Shown here in pieces: positions 53,322 through 62,926 of a stretch of DNA of 64,000 nucleotides. The translations under genes and the position numbers were made by a program. Source of the DNA: Yarrowia lipolytica (lineage: Eukaryota; Ascomycota; Dipodascomycetes; Dipodascales); assembly GCF_001761485.1 (NCBI RefSeq), contig NC_090775.1, positions 3,355,001 through 3,419,000 on the forward strand. The letters run 5' to 3'. The notes beneath the pieces were generated by a model. The model did not search any database. It was not told the origin of the DNA and saw only the letters and a list, made by a program, of their open reading frames with translations. Each line of letters starts with the position of its first letter. Position 1 is the stretch's first letter.

Positions 53322-54251
53322 ATGCGACAAAAGAGAGCGAAAAACTACAAGAAGCAGATGCAGAGCTACCATCTGAACTTCAAGTTCCGAGAGCCCTACC
53401 AGGTTCTGGTGGACCACGACCTCATCATTGAATGTGTCGAGCACAAGTACGATTTGCTGAAGGGTCTCCAAAGAACGCTTCAGACCAAGGAGGTCAAGCC
53501 CATGATAACGCAACACAGTCTGAACAAGCTGTTTGAGAGCAACAACGAGGAGGCCATTCAGCTAGGCAAGACCTTTGAGCGTCGACGAACCCTGCATTTC
53601 GAAAATAGCACTGAGACCCAGGAGAAAAAGCTGAAGTACAATGGTTCCAACGCTGCCCGGAAGATGCATCCCAGCGAGGCCATTTACAAATCGGTTGTTG
53701 TCGACGGCTCCAATGTCCACAGATACGTTGTTGCTACACAAGATCCTAGTTTGCGAGGTCGACTTCGGTCCATTCCTGGAGTCCCTCTCATTCATATGAA
53801 CCGAGCCATCATGCTGCTGGAGCCCTTTTCCCCTGCTTCTGAGCGTGCTCGTCAGCTGATTGAGGCGTCCAAGCTCACATCCGGTCTCAATGCCGTAAAG
53901 CGAAAGGCACCTGAGGGAGATGAAGAGCAGGCCAAGAAGCGAAAGGGTCCAAAGGCGCCTAACCCTCTGTCAGTCAAGAAGAAGAAGGTATCTAAGGAGG
54001 ATCAGGGTAAGCGAGAGCGACCTGAGGAGAAGGAAGATGATTCCCAGTCAGTCAAAAAGGTGCGACGAAAGCGTGCCAAGAGAAAAGATGGTGAGGGGGG
54101 AGAATCCAATGAGGGTGGAGAGACTGATGAAGTTCCTCAACTTGTGAAGGATTCCCCCAGAACTGGAGAGGATAATGAGACTAAAGAGGAGACTCCCAAG
54201 AAGGAAACGAATTCGGAAGGCAAGGACGATGTTCCTATGAGCGACGAATAA
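53322..54251 (+). CDS. UTP23: rRNA-processing protein Utp23 (SSU processome)
   Basis: 309 residues from ATG 53322, which begins MRQKRAKNYKKQM exactly as in the family. The PIN-like domain spans about 1-170, with FKFREPYQVLVDHDLI, TLQTKEVKPMITQHSL and the conserved RYVVATQDPSLRGRLRSIPGVPLIHMNR. Utp23 acts in the nucleolus on early 18S pre-rRNA and helps release snR30. The PIN site is not fully acidic, as in yeast. The C-terminal 120 residues are Lys/Arg/Glu-rich and disordered, with several nuclear-localisation-like KKRK clusters. The frame is open 16 codons further upstream, but without an ATG. Confidence 0.95.
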   Translation: MRQKRAKNYKKQMQSYHLNFKFREPYQVLVDHDLIIECVEHKYDLLKGLQRTLQTKEVKPMITQHSLNKLFESNNEEAIQLGKTFERRRTLHFENSTETQEKKLKYNGSNAARKMHPSEAIYKSVVVDGSNVHRYVVATQDPSLRGRLRSIPGVPLIHMNRAIMLLEPFSPASERARQLIEASKLTSGLNAVKRKAPEGDEEQAKKRKGPKAPNPLSVKKKKVSKEDQGKRERPEEKEDDSQSVKKVRRKRAKRKDGEGGESNEGGETDEVPQLVKDSPRTGEDNETKEETPKKETNSEGKDDVPMSDE

Positions 54252-54461
54252 GCAAATAATTTATACATTGATAGATTTACAGTAGGTGAAGGGCCGAACA
54301 GGCTACGGAGGAGGTAGAGTAGACAACAATGTACAGTGGTAGGAGAATATTATAGTATGTGTCGAACTGGGAAATGATAATAAACAACGCGAGCGTATAT
54401 CTATCTGAGAATCCCACAGCTTTACTCACTCTCACTACCGCCAACATTACACCTCCTCAAT

Positions 54462-54477
54462 TACCCTAACCCTACCC
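54462..54477 (+). promoter_or_regulatory. CCCTAACCCTACCC telomere-repeat-like element before COX5
   Basis: TACCCTAACCCTACCC resembles two tandem CCCTAA units and lies 46-61 bases before the COX5 ATG. Tbf1-type factors bind such repeats in other yeasts. Confidence 0.4.
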
Positions 54478-54522
54478 AATACTTCGCAGATCTCCACGAG
54501 ATCAACTCGACACCAGGACACA

Positions 54523-55118
54523 ATGCTCAGACAATCACGGCGTCTTTTCTGCACGTCTCAGCGGGTGCTCAAGAAGCGAGAGTCGCCCCTTCAGACTGCC
54601 TTTGGCAACGATGACCCCTACGATGACGGTTTTTTCCACATTGGCGGCAACAACTACAAGGTCAAGAACCCCATCAAGCCCTCCACTTTGAACATTCCCA
54701 AACGATGGCCCAAGATGGCCACCGACGAGCAGCAGGATGTCGTCGATTACCTGGAGGATCAGATGCGTGGAGACTGGAAGATTATGACTCCTGAGGAGAA
54801 GCAAGCTGGTGAGTATGGAAGGGGAGAACAGACACTAAGGGTATGAGTATAGGAGTGAGATACTAGGAGACACAAACCCGGAGCGGGCCCCAACCGTTAC
54901 CCCGGTTGATTATTCCACAAACGAGCCCATAAACTAACCCAGCTTACTACATCTACTTTGGACCCTGGGGACCGCGAGAGCCTAACCAGGATCCTGATCG
55001 GGGCATGCGATTGCTTACCCGATCCATCTTGTGGATGGCTGTCGGATTCGCATTCTACACTGCCGCCAACCAGTACATTGAGTTCTCCGAGGAGAGCGAC
55101 TCTGCCTCCAAAAAATAG
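54523..55118 (+). CDS. COX5: Cytochrome c oxidase subunit (COX4/Cox5 family), two exons
   Basis: Exon 1 is 54523-54808 and exon 2 is 54943-55118, with a 134-base intron (GTGAGT donor, CTAACCCAG acceptor). The spliced product has 153 residues, as does yeast Cox5a. A presequence MLRQSRRLFCTSQRVLKKR targets mitochondria. The matrix part ends in MRGDWKIMTPEEKQA, and across the junction AYYIYFGPWGPREP follows. This is the strongest signature of the family (yeast: EKKAAWYISYGEWGPR). One membrane helix (RSILWMAVGFAFYTAANQYI) and a short intermembrane-space tail end the protein. The subunit surrounds the Cox1 core of complex IV. Confidence 0.88.
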
Positions 55119-55530
55119 TCTGTATATAGCCGAAGTCTTGTTTTCGTTTTTAGCTTGTTGCCCGAACTGCTGTTGCACTAGTACATATCGAAGACTTCTT
55201 GGTCACGTGACACGTTGCACAGCCCGCAAAAAATCGCCACCGTAACATACTGGGTATGGTGGCTCCTGCCCTATTGCATATAAGGCATCCGTGATTCCGG
55301 CTTTTACGCCACCCACATTTGTCATCCTCTCTGCAACCCTAACTCCGTTATATAAAAGTGGTTGTCTTCTTCCCAACATGCAAAGTCTGGATAGCCAGAC
55401 TGGCGCGCGCCATACAACTCATTACATCACCACCTGAAACAACCAAACAACAACACACGTCACCCCACGCCGCACACGGTTAAGTAACGACAGGTAACCG
55501 AAGAAAGAAAATAAAAACCAAGCCACAGCC
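55119..55530. other. Intergenic, COX5 3' end and RAD6 promoter
   Basis: No gene seen. TCACGTGA at 55203-55210 and AACCCTAA at 55335-55342 lie in the RAD6 promoter. Confidence 0.5.
55335..55342 (+). promoter_or_regulatory. AACCCTAA (Tbf1-type) site before RAD6
   Basis: A perfect core match 190 bases upstream of the RAD6 ATG, with a TCACGTGA 125 bases further upstream. Role inferred. Confidence 0.4.
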
Positions 55531-55986
55531 ATGTCCACTACAGCTCGAAGACGTCTCATGCGAGACTTCAAGCGCATGCAACAGGATCCTCCCCAGGGAG
55601 TCAGTGCATCTCCTGTGGCTGATAACGTGCTGACATGGAACGCCGTGATCATCGGACCGGCGGAGACCCCGTTTGAAGATGGCACTTTCCGCATGGTGCT
55701 GCAGTTTGACGAGCAGTACCCCAACAAACCGCCAGCCGTCAAGTTTGTTTCGCAGATGTTCCACCCCAACGTCTACTCATCTGGCGAGCTATGTCTGGAC
55801 ATTCTGCAAAACCGATGGTCGCCCACCTATGACGTGGCAGCGATTCTGACCTCGGTGCAGTCGCTGCTGAACGACCCCAATACGTCCAGTCCTGCCAACG
55901 TGGAGGCGTCTATGCTGTACAAGGATCACCGTCAGCAGTACGAAAAACGGGTGCGGGACACAGTGGAGGCCAGCTGGACCGACTAG
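55531..55986 (+). CDS. RAD6: Ubiquitin-conjugating enzyme E2 Rad6/Ubc2
   Basis: A 151-residue E2 with the full UBC fold. It begins [20 protein letters not shown], has the HPN box (HPNVY) and catalytic Cys88 in SGELCLDIL, and ends EASWTD. Rad6 works with Bre1 on histone H2B, with Rad18 on PCNA in damage tolerance, and with Ubr1 in the N-degron route. It lacks the long acidic C-terminal tail of the S. cerevisiae protein, as do the S. pombe and human enzymes. No intron. Confidence 0.97.
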   Translation: MSTTARRRLMRDFKRMQQDPPQGVSASPVADNVLTWNAVIIGPAETPFEDGTFRMVLQFDEQYPNKPPAVKFVSQMFHPNVYSSGELCLDILQNRWSPTYDVAAILTSVQSLLNDPNTSSPANVEASMLYKDHRQQYEKRVRDTVEASWTD

Positions 55987-56764
55987 AGCGGATAAGAGAC
56001 GAACTAGAGATACCATTTTACTGGGAACGAGGGAGGGGCCCGTTAGCGGGACACGCATCGGTTGCATTAAGAGGAGGAAAAGATGAGGAAGAGATTAGGG
56101 CGTCTGCCACCATCATGCAGTTTGAGCCACTAGACAATGGACGTTGATGGGGATGTTTGGTTCTAGACCAGTTCATATATCTAATCAAACCTTCCGGAAT
56201 AGGCTGTAAGAAGAGTACCGTGCTTACGTGAACCACCTGGATCAGGAGATATTCTAAGTCGCTGTTTTTCGTTTGACCGGTGTAGTAAATCCGACATGTC
56301 ATTAACGTCAGTAATTCCGCTGAATACGAAGCTTATCAAACTACCAGTACCGTACAAGTACATACTCATCGCTACTTCACCTCATACATCTGACTTATAG
56401 CCCGTCGGAGATGCTAAATGGATTAAACTACTTGTACAATGAAAGGGGGCCGCGTGTGGCTATATTGAAAGCGGTATTTTGGTCAACATGGTTCCGCAGT
56501 TCCTGCGCATGTTCTATCCTTTGGAAAACTGAATGGGGTACGAGGGATATATATTTTTACCTCAGTTAAACATCTGTTAGCTGCAAGTACAATAGCTACT
56601 GGTAACTGTAGTTGGATGCTTGTCTCACTGTGTACTTCCAAGGTTCGCTGTTAGTCAACAAATTGTCTTCAGCCACATCTTTTATTGCTGTCAGAAATAG
56701 CAATGCTACGGTATTTTCGGTCAGTTCTTTTTCTGGTTTTTTAATTACTATCATTATCTACATT
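55987..56764. other. Convergent 3' region between RAD6 and the reductase gene
   Basis: No supported gene in 778 bases. Only short overlapping frames are present. Confidence 0.5.
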
Positions 56765-57769
56765 CTAGTGAAGAGCGCTCTTTCGCTCGAGCTTCTCGGG
56801 AAGCTCAACCATACCCTTGGCCTCCTTGAGCTGGAACTGGAGACACTTGAGTAGCTCGTAAACCACCGACAGAATGGGAGTTGGAACATTGTACTTTTTG
56901 GCCACATCCAGGGGTGCCTTGAGAATCACCTCCATTTCCATCAGGTTGCCCTTCTCGACATCAACCAGCATGGAGGGCTTATAGTAGACCTCTCCGTCAG
57001 AATCAATCATGTAGTCCTCGTCCTCCTCGGTCAGAATGTGTCCATCTGCCTTGGCAATAGCTCGAATCTCGCCCATTGCAGGTCTGATAAGAGAATCAGA
57101 CACTCCATTGAGCCACAGTCGACCTGAGTCCATTCGTGTAATGGAACAGATGGTGTTGAAGGTAGCGTTGTACAGCAGCTTTCGCCATCGGTGGTAGACC
57201 ACATCGTCGACGTAGTGAGCAAACTTGGGTCCATAAGCCTGGACAAATTCCTTGGCTCGCTTCTCCTGGGGGGCCTTGTCCGATCCGTTGTCAAAGTATC
57301 CAATCTTGACGTAGTCAGGCTCTGCCTGGTGGATCTCGCCGGCTCCAAGGTTGGTAGAACCAATCATGGACACACCAGAGACACAGACATTGTTAGGGAA
57401 GGCCTTAACGATGGGCTCCTCGATGTTGAGGCCGTTCTGGAACAAGACAATGGCCACGTTGGGAGAAGACTCGACAACGGGTCTGATGATGTCGGCAGTA
57501 GAAAAGACATCGGGCAGAGCCTTCATGGCTACCAGCACGTAATCATAGTTCTTGTCATTAGCGATTGCCTCCTGTACAGAGTTGACCATTCGGTGGGGCT
57601 TCCAGTTCGTCTGGTCGCCGTGGTCACAACTCTCAATGTTGTATCCCGTCTTCTTCAGTTCCTCAAAGTTGGATCGCACCACAAAAGTGACCTCATTGCC
57701 ATGCTGGGTAAGAGAGAGGCCTGCAATAGTGCCGACTCCTCCAGTTCCGATGATGAGAATCTTTGCCAT
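56765..57769 (-). CDS. Ketopantoate reductase family protein (ApbA/PanE)
   Basis: A 334-residue NADP-dependent reductase of the 2-dehydropantoate 2-reductase family. The N-terminal Rossmann fold starts KILIIGTGGVGTIAGLSLTQ. FQNGLNIEEPI is the conserved NG motif of the family. In the C-terminal helical domain WRKLLYNATFNTICSITR holds the catalytic lysine. Yeast has several paralogues: Pan5 reduces ketopantoate in the pathway to pantothenate and CoA, while others have unknown substrates. The sequence alone does not decide which this is. There is no targeting signal, so it is probably cytosolic. Confidence 0.85.
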   Translation of the reverse strand: MAKILIIGTGGVGTIAGLSLTQHGNEVTFVVRSNFEELKKTGYNIESCDHGDQTNWKPHRMVNSVQEAIANDKNYDYVLVAMKALPDVFSTADIIRPVVESSPNVAIVLFQNGLNIEEPIVKAFPNNVCVSGVSMIGSTNLGAGEIHQAEPDYVKIGYFDNGSDKAPQEKRAKEFVQAYGPKFAHYVDDVVYHRWRKLLYNATFNTICSITRMDSGRLWLNGVSDSLIRPAMGEIRAIAKADGHILTEEDEDYMIDSDGEVYYKPSMLVDVEKGNLMEMEVILKAPLDVAKKYNVPTPILSVVYELLKCLQFQLKEAKGMVELPEKLERKSALH

Positions 57770-57998
57770 CGTTTTAATATGATGTTGACGTTGGTTATGC
57801 TCTTGTATACACTGAAATGTGGGGAGACATCTCGGCTACTGACAAACTCTATGCGTCTCCATGCACCGATACCGGCCTTGTTCGAGGGCAATATTAGCCG
57901 CTGAAGAAAAAATGGTACGGATATCAGTAATGGTATCCACGTCGTACGTACCTTGCAAAAAGAGATAATTGACGCTTTGCTTGAAGGAGAGAAAAAAA

Positions 57999-58117
57999 AA
58001 TTACAGCACCCAGGATTCTCGTATGGTCTCCCACTACAATACTAACTAGGCTCTCTGGTGCTTGACTATGGCTGATCGGACGGGAAGCCGTATTTTCACC
58101 AGGATATGGCCGTAACC
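57999..58117 (-). rRNA. RDN5: 5S ribosomal RNA, co-transcribed with tRNA-Gly
   Basis: On the minus strand it starts GGTTACGGCCATATC, continues through CCCGTCCGATCA and GTAGTGGGAGACCATACG, and ends GGGTGCTGTAATT. These segments match yeast 5S rRNA. The ends pair to form helix I (GGTTACGGC with GCTGTAATT, including G-U pairs), giving 119 bases. A run of nine T on the minus strand (57992-58000) overlaps the 3' end and terminates Pol III. Only four bases (58118-58121) separate it from the tRNA-Gly gene upstream, and no T4 run lies between them. The two are therefore one transcription unit, driven by the tRNA A and B boxes. Confidence 0.93.
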
Positions 58118-58121
58118 AAAC

Positions 58122-58192
58122 TGCGCCGACCCGGAATCGAACCGGGGGCCCATCGATGGCAACGATGGATTTTACCACTAAACCATCGGCGC
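58122..58192 (-). tRNA. tG(GCC): tRNA-Gly (GCC), 5' half of a tRNA-5S fusion
   Basis: On the minus strand GCGCCGA pairs with TCGGCGC to form the acceptor stem. TGGTTTAGTGGTA carries the A box, the anticodon arm is CATCG-TTGCCAT-CGATG with anticodon GCC, and GGTTCGATTCC is the B box. The length is 71 bases with no intron and the discriminator is A. No terminator follows. The 5S rRNA gene begins four bases downstream on the same strand. Confidence 0.96.
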
Positions 58193-58818
58193 ACTGATTG
58201 TTGAAGAAATTCTGCCACTTGCGACAAGTTCTTAAAAATGATTTTTTAAAAAAAGTGTATGATTTATTGAACGCCTATAACCCGGCTTACTACAAGTAGG
58301 TAATCTGCTGTAATGAATCATTAGCATAAAAAAATCAAAAACGAAAAAATACGGGGAAATACGGGGGGAAAACTTAGAGAAATATAGATTGAATTATTAT
58401 TTTTTTCGTGTTCAGTATTAGCCCTTTCACCAGTACAGTAGTTACTACTGTAATGCTATTCCCTCTGTTATCGTTGCTTCTACTTGTATATAGAGATTCG
58501 TGTAATTGTACACTAGTAATTACAGTAATTTTGCCACCGCAAATGTTCCCCATTGGTTTAATAACGTTGGCGGACATTCATCCATTCATAACAATTCATT
58601 TCGTTAGGGCTCTAACTACAGTAAATACACAGTATGTACTGTACATACTGTACTTGTACGTTGCACTGTTTTTTAAGCTACACATTCTTGATTCCTGGCT
58701 TGACACCCGGCGGCTTGTGATTACCATATTAGTACCTTAACCTTCCCACAAATCTTCTCTTCTTCTGTGTCACACCCTTGTCCCTTGCTCAAGTCCACAT
58801 CTGTGGGCAAGTTGCAAC
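58193..58818. other. Intergenic, tRNA-Gly upstream region and promoter of the Ser-rich gene
   Basis: It holds repeat copy 2 (58261-58324), an A-rich stretch and a cluster of TACAGTA/GTACTGTAC words (58621-58662). No gene seen. Confidence 0.5.
58261..58324. repeat. tRNA-associated A/T-rich repeat, copy 2
   Basis: GATTTATTGAACGCC followed by ATAACCCGGCTTACTA and TGTAATGAATCATTAG matches 16015-16072 with a few changes and a 6-base insertion. It lies 69 bases upstream of the tRNA-Gly gene, in the same relative orientation as copy 1 upstream of tRNA-Pro. Confidence 0.75.
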
Positions 58819-61800
58819 ATGGGCAAAACCATCCGCTACCAACCTCCTCGAGGAGATGATACCCCTCGGTAAGATACCCGTCACTTGATTCTGATACCCT
58901 GAACCCTCTCTCTAACGCAGACCTTTCATCTCACGCTACAAGAAGCAGTTTACGATTCCTGTCATTCCCCCTACGCAGAGTCTCCCCGCCACTCGCTCAG
59001 CTCGTCTCCTCAGTGGGCGTGTCAGAAAGTATTTCGCCAGTCGGAAACGTGTCGACTTTGACGTGGACGACCTCGTCACTTACACAAACACCATCTCACT
59101 CAATTCCTCAACTGGTTCCTATGATAACCACAAATTTGAAAACTGGGACGAGGTCGATCTACCTATCATGAAAAAGCTCGCCAGACGGAGCACACGTCTG
59201 GAGAGAGCAATGAAAGAACTAGGAGACAACTACCTCGTTGGTGTTGCTTCTGGAAGGAGCATGGATTCCGGCCGACAGGCTACCGAAGAAACCGACGTTG
59301 ACAAGGCTTCGACAATTTCCACCACAGACTCCTCCGGTGCCAGTGGAGCGCAGACTTTTGTTGACTTCGATGAAGCTATGGCTAGTAGCGGCTTTGTCAG
59401 CATCTATTCAGACGAATATCCTGTAGTGTCTGTCAGACCTTCTGAGAATGATGCAGACATCGTTTTCGAGTCAGAAGTTTCACAACCTCTCAGTGGCTCT
59501 GAGAGTGAATCTGGCCGTGTTGAGTATCAGAGCGAATCCGAGGATGTTGCCTCCTCGTCTGCATATGAGACCAGCTCAAGTCGACCTGAGACGCGTGACT
59601 CGGTGGTTGTCCTGACCAGCTCCCCGAGGGTCAACACCGCTGACTATCCTGAGTCTGTTGCTTCTATGGGCTCTCCCTCCGAGTCCATTAGCGGTTACGA
59701 CCGAGACTCCCTGCCCTCCTACTCAGCGGCTGTTGTTGGCGGCTACCATATGGAATCTGAGCCGGGGACTTTCCCGTGTCCTCCCGTTGACACTAGCTCC
59801 CGGGAGCTACGCGAAGATCCACATTCCGCCGAGGCAGACCTGGATTTTGCGCTTGATCGCTTCAATCTCGAAGAGGACGCAGAGTTGGATGTGGAGAGCC
59901 GCTCCTTGGCTGCGTCTTCATCTCAGGGTACTTCGACTACTTCGTCTACCTTCTCGGACTCCACCTGTAGCTCTTCTGAATGCTATGTGTCGGACAGTGA
60001 CGACAGCGGTGACTCCGATGAGGATGAAGGCAGATCTCATTCTGATAGCACCGATGGTGATGGAAACCAGAATAGAGAAGACAGCAATTCTGACGCTTCC
60101 CAAGGGTCTCGCTACGGTTTCGAAGACAGTGTTGACGGCAATACCACTGAGGAATATGACAGTGATGACAGTTCCAATGAATCTGAAAGCGACGACCTGA
60201 TCCTTTTGTTCACTATTGCGAATTTGGATCCAGAGGATCTGATTCCTATGAGTGATGGGTCTGGTTACAGCAGCTCTGGTAGTTCTTACGACAACTGCTA
60301 CGCATATCAGTCTGATGTTCAGAAGGTCGCGGGTCTTGCTTCCGGACCCCCCAGCTCCAGCTACGACTACTACGACCAAATGTCTTTCATTTCCTCAGAG
60401 GTTCCCCGTAGCCTCGACACCAAGATGAGGGAAGAGCTGGGGATTACTGTAGGTCAGATTGATGTCGTCGACCATAACAATTCCTCGGAAGAACGACTTG
60501 ACTCTTCCTTGTCCCAGTTCAATGAGACTGGAAGCCGCGGGAGTATTCTGGGAAACCTCCATCTGGGACGAGATTTGTGGTCAGAGCTTTCTCGGTCTCC
60601 ACCCCCTCCGAAGTCTCCAACCCCTTATCCTATGGAGTCTCTGTCGCCTGTTCTTGTTCAAAAGAAATTCAAATGGGATGTGCCCCCTGCTGCCCCATTC
60701 CCCAAGCCTCGCATGACTTTTGAGGAAACTAGTCCAAAGGCGTGCGTGGAGCCCGAGAGGTTTTTCGATGTTCCCCAATCCATGGATGTGTTCCCCCCTC
60801 TTCCTTTTCCCCCTGCCCCAGCTCTTAGCGTGACTGTCACTGAAGCCTCTGAAGTTCAGTCACATGACTACTTCCCCTCCACTGTTGTGAGCTGTGAAGA
60901 TGCGCGACTTGAAGATACCTTGAACCTTGGTGCCCACTCCTTTCGTCGTCGAGTGTCAAGACGGATCTCTTTCACGCACACACGACTCCGACTGGATATT
61001 TGGAACAGCATGGCTGATATCCTTTGTGGTCATGGTCTCCCTGGTGGCGCTTTTCCAGAGAGGAAAGATATTGAACAGATGGAGAGGCAGAGTACCTCTG
61101 CGTTTCTTTCTGACCCTATGGACAGTGATCATCTTGGACTCTCCACTTCATCTGCAGAGGTGGATGAGCTTGATTTGGAAGCTAGCGATCTTGACGATGA
61201 CCTAATGCTTCGACTCAGACGATACAGCATGGTCGACACCGGTACCAAGATTGAGCATATCGACGAAATTTTTGTGAGTCCTCATTCGCAGTACGCCCCA
61301 GCCAGCTCATCTTTCTGTTCCACATCTGACTATAACTCGTCTGGGCTCACCCCAACACCAGACACATCGCCACAGGATTTCCTCCCCACTGATGATGTTA
61401 TAGGGAAGGCTCCTCTCGCGTGCAAAACTGTGGTAATGTCCTCAGAGGGCTCTTCCGACTTACCTACTTCCGAATCTTCTCTTGGAGACCTGGCCGCTTT
61501 CCCCGAAGCAAGCCCTAATTCCCTGGGGTCATGCTCGGTAGTGGTAGTTAAGGGAGACGTTGGCTCAGCCTCCTCCTCGTTGGTTATTTCGAAGCCTTCT
61601 CCAACTGCTGAATCTATTGGGCAAAGATCGTCGTATTCAGACCGTCTAGAGGCTGGAGCGCGAAGTGAACAAACATCCGGCGATTTTTCTTCAAACCTAC
61701 CGAGCACCGCAGATATCTCTGCTTCCTTGAGCTCATCAACTCGAGCCAATGACACCAGAGATACATCTTCTTCAGGACCCTACACTTCATCTGCTGATGT

Positions 61801-62785
61801 GTCTGGCTCGCCAACACCCAGCTCGTCTAGGCATCTGAGCTCTTCGAATGCCAACTCAGGCAGCAATGATTCCAAGTCAACCTGCAGCCCTCTGATTCTG
61901 TTTGACCCTTCCTCGACATGTAGAAGCACACCTTCTCTACCAAGACTTCGAAGAATCTGTCTTTATTCCCCCGCTATGGTCTCGTCCGAGTCAGAGGCCG
62001 ACGAGATAAAACACGAGCTGTTGGATGCTGTCTCTGACGCGGCATCTGTAATTACTGGGACAGCAACTGTGAATGTTCTTTCGGACGTGAGTGGCACAGC
62101 CAAGGAGAGACCAACTGCCATTCCGTCGGTGCCGCCTGCTCCTTTCCCCTCCCATCGTGTGGCCTCTCCGGGCATTGTTTCTATTGTGCCTTACCAGCCT
62201 CCTAATGTTCCATTTTTACCTTCAACAGAGGGTCGCAAGGATATTGCAGCCATGACCACCAACCTGCAGTCCGAGCTGTCGAGCTATTTCGATACCCCCA
62301 AAAAGTATAAGGGTAAGATGGTTCTCGGTGATGTGTCAGCTGGTGTTTTGGGCCAGTCAACTCCTACATCTTCTAACATCACGGACGAGAACCTTATGGA
62401 TGTTCCCGGATCTTGTAGTGTCTGCGTTGTGGGCTCTCCCCATCCCAACTCTGGTTCGGCTTCTACGCGAAGTTCCAGAAAACGAAGAAGGGAGAAGTCC
62501 GATGGGGAAAGTTCTCCAAGATTACTTGTCTCCCTGAAAGAGAAGGTGAAGCGCTCCTTCAAGTCTGAGTCCAAGTTACGAAAAAGCGAGCTGGAGGATC
62601 TTGCTGCTGCGGCCGCCGGATTCGCCTACAAAAGCCCAACTTGGAAGAGTCCTTCATGGAAAAGTCCCACTTTCAAGAGCCCCTCTTGGAAGAGTCCATC
62701 TCATTATAACAACAATGATACAATGAAGCGGCATACTATCAGCAAATTCTTCAGCCGGTCCCGTGACGCCACCCTGCGTGACTGA
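58819..62785 (+). CDS. Large Ser-rich disordered protein with C-terminal KSP repeats, two exons
   Basis: Exon 1 is 58819-58868 and exon 2 is 58921-62785, with a 52-base intron (GTAAGA donor, CTAACGCAG acceptor). The product has 1304 residues, begins MGKTIRYQPPRGDDTPR and is basic up to about residue 58. Most of the rest is Ser/Asp/Glu-rich and disordered. Basic phospho-site-like islands occur, such as FRRRVSRRISFTHTR and LRRYSMVD. Near the C-terminus, five 5-residue units K-S-P-[S/T]-[W/F/H] run at residues 1254-1278 (62630-62704), followed by KRHTISKFFSRSRD. I do not recognise the protein. The composition suggests a phosphorylated scaffold or cell-cortex/polarity factor, but that is a guess. 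The long uninterrupted frame makes it a real gene. Confidence 0.85.
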
Positions 62786-62926
62786 AGATGTCTCAAAGTC
62801 TCTGGTAATGTCTCAACCGTTGTGCCGATCATCTGTCTTACCTAAAATGTATGTAATTTATGAGTATGTTTCCCCTATGAGTGAGTAAGGTAACTGAAAT
62901 AATCTCTATTCTTCTATAATATATAA

